Assembly: GCF_014266025.1 (NCBI RefSeq)
Contig: NZ_JACMYC010000010.1
Coordinates: 1-64,000, forward strand
DNA from: Nocardioides deserti
GTDB taxonomy: Bacteria > Actinomycetota > Actinomycetes > Propionibacteriales > Nocardioidaceae
DNA: 64,000 bases
Direction: 5' to 3'
A program made the position numbers and the translations under genes. Below are positions 59,665 through 64,000 of the stretch, one piece after another; the first letter of the stretch is position 1, and each line of letters starts with the position of its first letter. The notes below the pieces were generated by a model. That model did not search any database and had not been told where the DNA came from. It saw nothing but the letters and a program-made list of their open reading frames with translations.

Positions 59665-61062
59665 CTAGAGCGACTTGACCGCCGCCAGCAGCTTGGCGAG
59701 CGACTCCTTGGCGTCGCCGAAGAGCAGCGTGGTGCGGGGGTCGAAGAGCAGCTCGTTCTCGATGCCGGCGAAGCCGGGGCGCATCGACCGCTTGAGGAAG
59801 ACCACCTGCCGGGCCCGGTCGACGTCGAGGATCGGCATGCCGTAGATCGGCGCCGACGGGGTCGTGCGTGCGGCCGGGTTGACGACGTCGTTCGCGCCGA
59901 CGACCAGCACGACGTCGGTGTGCGGCAGCTCGGGGTTGATGTCGTCCATCTCGACCAGCTGGTCGTAGGGCACCTGCGCCTCGGCGAGCAGCACGTTCAT
60001 GTGGCCGGGCATCCGCCCGGCCACGGGGTGGATCGCGTAGTCGACCCGCGCCCCGCGCGCGGCCAGGACCTCGACGAGCTCGCGGAGCGTGTGCTGGGCC
60101 TGGGCCACCGCGAGCCCGTAGCCGGGCACGACGACGACCCGCTCGGCGTACCCCAGCAGGATCGCGACGTCCTCCGGCCCGGCGCTGCGCACCGGTCGGT
60201 CGGAGGCCTCACCGGCGCCGAGGGTCGACCCGCCGCGCAGCGCGCCGAAGAGGATGTGGGCGACCGAGCGGCCCATCGCACGAGCCATGAGCAGGGTCAG
60301 GAACGTGCCGGCCGCGCCGACCAGCGTGCCTGCGACGAGCAGCACGACGTTGCCGAGCACGTAGCCGCCGGCGGCGACCGTGAGGCCGGTGAGCGCGTTG
60401 AGCAGCGAGATGACGATGGGTACGTCGGCGCCGCCGACCGGCAGCACGAGCAGGACGCCCACCGCCAGCCCGACGAGGGCCAGCGCGACCGCCCAGCCGA
60501 CCGCGACCTCCGCGACGACCAGCCCGGCGAGCACCAGCGCCGCCAGCAGGGCCGCGCCGGCAGCCAGCGGCAGGCCGGGGAACACCACCGGCCGCGAGGT
60601 CATCAGCTCCTGGAGCTTGGCGAAGGTGACGACCGAACCCGCGAACGACACCGCGCCGACCGCCACCGTGAACGCGGTCGCGCCCACGTCGAAGGCCGGT
60701 GTCCCCGGGCCGAGGTGGTCGAGCTCGAGCAGCGCGACCAGCGCGGCGGCACCGCCGCCCACGCCGTTGAAGAGCGCGACCAGCTGCGGCATCTGCGTCA
60801 TCTGCACCCGCTGCGCGCCGAGCGCACCCACCACGCTGCCGACGGCGATCGCGACGAGGATCAGTGCGACGTGGTCGAGGTCGAGGTAGGTGAACGGCAC
60901 GGCCACCGCGACGACGGCGGCCGTGGCGCCGACGAGGTTGCCCACCCGGGCGGTGCGCGGGCCGGCCAGGCCCTTGAGCGCGAGGACGAAGCAGACCGCG
61001 CAGGCGAGGTAGACCAGCTGCACCCACGTGGGGGCCAGGGTGGAGGTCACGGTGGGGGTCAC
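59665..61062 (-). CDS. pntB: NAD(P) transhydrogenase subunit beta
   Basis: 465 aa: nine or so membrane helices, then the NADP-binding domain III (VVVPGYGLAVAQAQHTLREL; HPVAGRMPGHMNVLLAEA; VVLVVGANDVVNPAA). Couples hydride transfer from NADH to NADP+ to proton movement. Overlaps pntAB (GTGA). Confidence 0.97.
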   Translation of the reverse strand: MTPTVTSTLAPTWVQLVYLACAVCFVLALKGLAGPRTARVGNLVGATAAVVAVAVPFTYLDLDHVALILVAIAVGSVVGALGAQRVQMTQMPQLVALFNGVGGGAAALVALLELDHLGPGTPAFDVGATAFTVAVGAVSFAGSVVTFAKLQELMTSRPVVFPGLPLAAGAALLAALVLAGLVVAEVAVGWAVALALVGLAVGVLLVLPVGGADVPIVISLLNALTGLTVAAGGYVLGNVVLLVAGTLVGAAGTFLTLLMARAMGRSVAHILFGALRGGSTLGAGEASDRPVRSAGPEDVAILLGYAERVVVVPGYGLAVAQAQHTLRELVEVLAARGARVDYAIHPVAGRMPGHMNVLLAEAQVPYDQLVEMDDINPELPHTDVVLVVGANDVVNPAARTTPSAPIYGMPILDVDRARQVVFLKRSMRPGFAGIENELLFDPRTTLLFGDAKESLAKLLAAVKSL

Positions 61063-61367
61063 GAGCCGTCACCCCGCGGGCGGCGGGCCGGCTTGCGGGA
61101 GAACATCTGCAGCATCCGGTCGGTCACCACGAACCCGCCGACCATGTTGACGGTGGCCAGCACCGTGGCGACCAGGCCGACGACGAGGGTCAGCGTCGAG
61201 TCGGCGGTGCCGGTGACGAGCACGGCGCCGAGCAGGATGATCCCGTGGATGGCGTTCGCGCCGGACATGAGCGGGGTGTGCAGCGTCGAGGAGACCTTGG
61301 AGATCACCTCGACGCCGACGAAGACGGACAGCACGAAGATCGTCAGCCAGACGACGGCCTCGCTCAT
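61059..61367 (-). CDS. pntAB: NAD(P) transhydrogenase subunit alpha, part 2 (membrane)
   Basis: 102 aa with three to four membrane helices (VWLTIFVLSVFVGVEVISKV; STLHTPLMSGANAIHGIILLG; VNMVGGFVVTDRMLQMF). As a separate gene this gives the three-subunit form known from Rhodospirillum rubrum. Overlaps both neighbours by 4 bp. Confidence 0.96.
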   Translation of the reverse strand: MSEAVVWLTIFVLSVFVGVEVISKVSSTLHTPLMSGANAIHGIILLGAVLVTGTADSTLTLVVGLVATVLATVNMVGGFVVTDRMLQMFSRKPARRPRGDGS

Positions 61368-62488
61368 CGGACCCCCTCCAGCAGCTCGCGGGTCGGCGCG
61401 TGCCGCACGACGCCGTCGTGGGTGACGCAGCAGGCGTCGAGGACCTCGTCGTCGAGGTCGGGCTCGAGGGTGCCGTCGGCGGTGAGCAGCTGGACGAGGC
61501 TGACGACGTTCTGGGCGTAGAGCCGCGAGGCCGGGCCCGGCATCTGCGCCGGCACGTTGCGCCCGCCCCAGACCTGCGCGTGCCCGATGCGGACCACCTC
61601 GCCGGGCACCGACCCCTCGACGTTGCCGCCGCTGTCGGCCGCCAGGTCGACGACCACCGACCCGGGCCGCATCGCCTCGACCATCGCCGCCGTCACGAGC
61701 ACCGGAGCGGTCCGCCCGGGCACCGCGGCGGTCGTGATCAGGCCGTCGGCCGCCGCGACGTACGGCGCCAGCAGCTCGCGCTGCAGCGCGGACCGCTCCT
61801 CCGACATCTCCCGGGCGTACCCGCCCGCGCCCTCGAGCGTCGGCAGGTCCAGCTCGATCGCCTGCGCGCCCATCGACCGGATCTCCTCCGCAGCCGCGGC
61901 CCGCACGTCGTAGGCCTTGACCACCGCGCCCAGCCGCCGGGCCGTCGCGATCGCCTGCAGCCCCGCGACACCCGCGCCGAGCACGACCACCTGCGCCGGC
62001 GGGACCGTGCCGGCGGCGGTCATGTTGAGCGGGAAGAACCTCCGCAGCAACCCAGCGCACACCACCGCGCACCGGTAGCCCGACACCAGCGACTGCGACG
62101 ACAGCGCGTCCATCGCCTGCGCCCGCGAGATGCGCGGCACGAGTTCCATCGCGTACGCCGTCACGCCCAGGTCGCGCAGGTCCGCCACGAGCGCGAGCTC
62201 CTGGCCCGGCGCGAGGAACGAGACCGTCGCCGCGCCCCGCCGCAGCCGGCGGGCGCTCGCCACGTCGAGCGGCTGGACCGCGAGCACCAGGTCGGCCTCC
62301 TCGAGCGCCCGCTCGTCGAGGGCGGCGCCGGCGGCGGCGTACTCCTCGTCGGCGTGGAGCGCCCCGAGGCCGGCGCCCGGCTCGACGAGCACCTCGTGGC
62401 CGGCGGAGACCAGGGCGGGCACGAGGTCGGGCACGAGCGCGACCCGTGTCTCGCCCTCCCGCGTCTCGCGGACCACCGCGACCCTCAC
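61364..62488 (-). CDS. pntAA: NAD(P) transhydrogenase subunit alpha, part 1 (NAD-binding)
   Basis: 374 aa soluble domain I. Starts MRVAVVRETREGETRVALVP, then APGQELALVADL, SSQSLVSGYRCAVVCAGLL, Rossmann VVVLGAGVAGLQAIATARRL, and HAQVWGGRNVPAQMP. Binds NAD(H). First gene of the pnt operon, 24 bp downstream of thpR. Confidence 0.97.
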   Translation of the reverse strand: MRVAVVRETREGETRVALVPDLVPALVSAGHEVLVEPGAGLGALHADEEYAAAGAALDERALEEADLVLAVQPLDVASARRLRRGAATVSFLAPGQELALVADLRDLGVTAYAMELVPRISRAQAMDALSSQSLVSGYRCAVVCAGLLRRFFPLNMTAAGTVPPAQVVVLGAGVAGLQAIATARRLGAVVKAYDVRAAAAEEIRSMGAQAIELDLPTLEGAGGYAREMSEERSALQRELLAPYVAAADGLITTAAVPGRTAPVLVTAAMVEAMRPGSVVVDLAADSGGNVEGSVPGEVVRIGHAQVWGGRNVPAQMPGPASRLYAQNVVSLVQLLTADGTLEPDLDDEVLDACCVTHDGVVRHAPTRELLEGVR

Positions 62489-62512
62489 GTGACCTGCCTC
62501 ACGCTGGGCAAC

Positions 62513-63091
62513 CTAGCCCAGCTCGACCCCCGCGAGCGGGAGCTCGGCGAGCGGTTCGTACCGCGGCCGGCGGCGCGGCCCCTCACCGAGGTACGAAGCG
62601 AGGAGCGTGACCCGGTCCGCGGTCCAGGTCGGGCCGGCGTACGCGTCGAGCAGCCGCACCCACCGCGTCGCCTCCGCCGGCCGGCCGAGCCGCGCCACGG
62701 TCACGTGCGGGCGGAACCGCTGCCCGTCGACCTCCACCCCGCTCCGGCTGGCCGCCGCGCGGCACCCCGTCGCGAGCCGCTCGAGCTCGACCGCGCCGGC
62801 CTCGTCGGTCTCGAGGCCGGCCCACAGCACCCGCGCGCGGGCGACGTCGGGGAACGCGCCGCCGCCCGCCACCCGCACCCCGAAGGGAGTACGCCGCCGG
62901 GCGGCCGTCCCCACCCGCTCCACCAGCTCGTCGAGCGAGCGGTCCGCGACGTCGGCGTAGAAGGCGAGCGTCAGGTGGAGCTGCTCGGCCGCGGCCCAGC
63001 GGAACGCACCCGCCTCCCGACGCGGCGCCAGGAACTCGTCGAGGTGCTCGACGGCATCCTCCGGCGGCACGAGGGCGGCGAACAGGCGCAC
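62513..63091 (-). CDS. thpR: RNA 2',3'-cyclic phosphodiesterase
   Basis: 192 aa 2H phosphoesterase: paired HxT/S motifs LHLTLAFYAD (about residue 39) and PHVTVARLG (about 129). Length and start MRLFAALVPPEDAVEHL are typical of ThpR (formerly 2'-5' RNA ligase). Leaderless GTG start. Upstream of the pnt operon, possibly read through. Confidence 0.94.
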   Translation of the reverse strand: MRLFAALVPPEDAVEHLDEFLAPRREAGAFRWAAAEQLHLTLAFYADVADRSLDELVERVGTAARRRTPFGVRVAGGGAFPDVARARVLWAGLETDEAGAVELERLATGCRAAASRSGVEVDGQRFRPHVTVARLGRPAEATRWVRLLDAYAGPTWTADRVTLLASYLGEGPRRRPRYEPLAELPLAGVELG

Positions 63092-63097
63092 ACTGCG

Positions 63098-63103
63098 ACC
63101 CTA
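63098..63103 (-). promoter_or_regulatory. -10 box of a leaderless thpR promoter
   Basis: TAGGGT on the minus strand with a 6-nt spacer to GTG 63091. Confidence 0.5.
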
Positions 63104-63134
63104 GGCCGATCTCGGTCCGCCCTCCCCCTCCGCG

Positions 63135-63140
63135 TACGTT
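63135..63140 (+). promoter_or_regulatory. -10 box of a leaderless alarmone-synthetase promoter
   Basis: TACGTT with a 7-nt spacer to GTG 63148, supporting that start over the in-frame TTG at 63139. Confidence 0.5.
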
Positions 63141-63147
63141 GTGGGGC

Positions 63148-63882
63148 GTGAACGAGGGGGACTGGGACGACGTCGTCCGGCGGTTCCTGCTCGAGCACCG
63201 CTTCGGCATGGACGAGGTCGTCACCAAGCTGTCGATCCTGCGCGACGAGTTCGCCCACCTGCACGACTACAACCCGATCGAGGCGGTCAGCTCGCGGCTG
63301 AAGTCGCCCGAGAGCCTGCTGGAGAAGATGGAGCGCCGGGGCATCGAGCTCGACGGCCCCGACCCGCTGTCGCGGGTGCGCGAGGAGATCACCGACGTCG
63401 CCGGCGTGCGCGTGACCTGCAGCTTCGTCTCCGACGTCTACCACGTCGTCGACCTGCTCATGGCCCAGCCGGACGTCACGACGCTCGAGCTGCGCGACTA
63501 CATCGCCAGCCCGAAGCCGAACGGCTACCGCAGCCTGCACGCGCTCGTCGAGGTGCCGGTGTTCCTCTCCGGCGGGTCGGTGCCGGTGGTGGTCGAGGTG
63601 CAGTTCCGCACCATCGCGATGGACTTCTGGGCGAGCCTCGAGCACAAGATCTACTACAAGTACCGTCGCGACGTCCCCGCCGACCTCCTCGCCGGCCTCA
63701 AGGAGGCCGCGGACACGGCGTACGCCCTCGACGCCACGATGGAGCGGCTGCACCAGGAGGTCCGCGGGCTCGACCCGCTCGACGACGGCGTCGTGCAGTC
63801 GCTGCGCGGCGCGCCCGGCTCGGTGCCGGCCTCCGAGCTCATCGACTCGCTGCGCCGGCTCGGCTCCCCGCCCGACGCCTGA
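63148..63882 (+). CDS. Small alarmone synthetase-like GTP pyrophosphokinase (RelA/SpoT domain)
   Basis: 244 aa, synthetase domain only: no HD hydrolase and no TGS/ACT domains. KLSILRDEFAHLHDYNPIEA, SRVREEITDVAGVRVTCSFV, SPKPNGYRSLHALVEVPVF and VEVQFRTIAMDFWASLEHKI are the nucleotide-binding and catalytic blocks, with the Glu/Gln EVQ and Tyr of SAS proteins (RelQ/YjbM-like). Predicted to make (p)ppGpp or related nucleotides. Divergent from thpR. Confidence 0.92.
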   Translation: MNEGDWDDVVRRFLLEHRFGMDEVVTKLSILRDEFAHLHDYNPIEAVSSRLKSPESLLEKMERRGIELDGPDPLSRVREEITDVAGVRVTCSFVSDVYHVVDLLMAQPDVTTLELRDYIASPKPNGYRSLHALVEVPVFLSGGSVPVVVEVQFRTIAMDFWASLEHKIYYKYRRDVPADLLAGLKEAADTAYALDATMERLHQEVRGLDPLDDGVVQSLRGAPGSVPASELIDSLRRLGSPPDA

Positions 63883-63888
63883 GCCCGG

Positions 63889-64000
63889 TCAGTCGACGGC
63901 GGTCGAGCGCGGGGCGCCGTACATCAGGCCGTGGTAGTCAGGGTGTCGGGCCATCCAGCCCTTGATGAAGGGGCAGATCGGCAGCACCTGTCGCACGCCT
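63889..64000 (-). CDS. GNAT-type N-acetyltransferase, C-terminal end only
   Basis: The last 36 codons are visible: RQVLPICPFIKGWMARHPDY followed by HGLMYGAPRS and TAVD before TGA (63891-63889). A CPFxxxWxxxHPEY pattern near the C-terminus is typical of the small YjdJ-type predicted acetyltransferases. The N-terminus and acetyl-CoA site are beyond the right edge. Converges with the alarmone-synthetase gene (6-bp gap). Confidence 0.72.
   Translation of the reverse strand, partial: GVRQVLPICPFIKGWMARHPDYHGLMYGAPRSTAVD

Overview
The window is uniformly GC-rich, uses many GTG starts and has 1-4 bp stop/start overlaps throughout. It carries a type VII (ESX) secretion locus, MycP, a WXG100 pair, a small bacterial SRP RNA just upstream of dnaX, and leaderless promoters with TANNNT -10 boxes. 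This points to an actinobacterium; by gene style I would guess Nocardioidaceae (Nocardioides-like), which is inference, not a match.

Layout. 1-1.7 kb: 5' part of dnaX, SRP RNA, tRNA-Ser(GGA). 1.8-12.5 kb: a type VII secretion core made of mycP, eccB, eccD, two WXG100 (Esx) genes and a second EccD-like membrane protein on the minus strand, with the three-ATPase eccC divergent. No EccE or EccA is seen. 12.5-19.8 kb: housekeeping and accessory genes (NTF2-like protein, VapB-like protein, LytR_C protein, K+/H+ antiporter), then a thioredoxin-like gene and a KstD-like flavoprotein that diverge from a site matching the KstR steroid-regulon operator, then an aminotransferase.

19.8-26.0 kb: what looks like a set of type VII secretion client genes. 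Two paralogous modules each begin with a small helical W-T-G protein that ends in a shared PPPxGHRDWL tail. Module 1 continues with a predicted alpha/beta hydrolase (Ser332/Asp380/His413). Module 2 continues with an EspG-like chaperone and a paralogue of the hydrolase that has lost both the nucleophile Ser and the His. A secreted beta-propeller gene lies between them. This is the most novel part of the window.

26.2-34.6 kb: HU, a MoxR-VWA pair, gamma-carbonic anhydrase, a short UvrA-like protein, an MbcA/ParS-like protein and an RTX-repeat protein. 34.6-54.3 kb: about 17 co-directional genes forming one catabolic island: a Dpp/Opp-type ABC importer, two Old Yellow Enzyme/FAD fusion reductases, SDR, CMD-family protein, DUF2848, maleate-isomerase-like protein, an alpha/beta hydrolase lacking its Ser, CoA transferase, cyclase, MmgE/PrpD, hydantoinase-like amidohydrolase and CitE-like CoA lyase, with a divergent IclR regulator (54.4 kb). 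Three internal promoters with 17-bp spacing are visible. The genes suggest uptake, reduction, ring opening, CoA activation and C-C cleavage of a cyclic amide or related small acid; the substrate cannot be read from sequence.

55.3-64.0 kb: ohr and a divergent MFS exporter around a perfect palindrome, a small Cys/His protein, a 74-bp imperfect palindrome, tRNA-Ser(CGA), tadA and its partner gene, upp, a three-gene transhydrogenase operon (pntAA-pntAB-pntB), thpR, a single-domain alarmone synthetase, and the end of an acetyltransferase gene.
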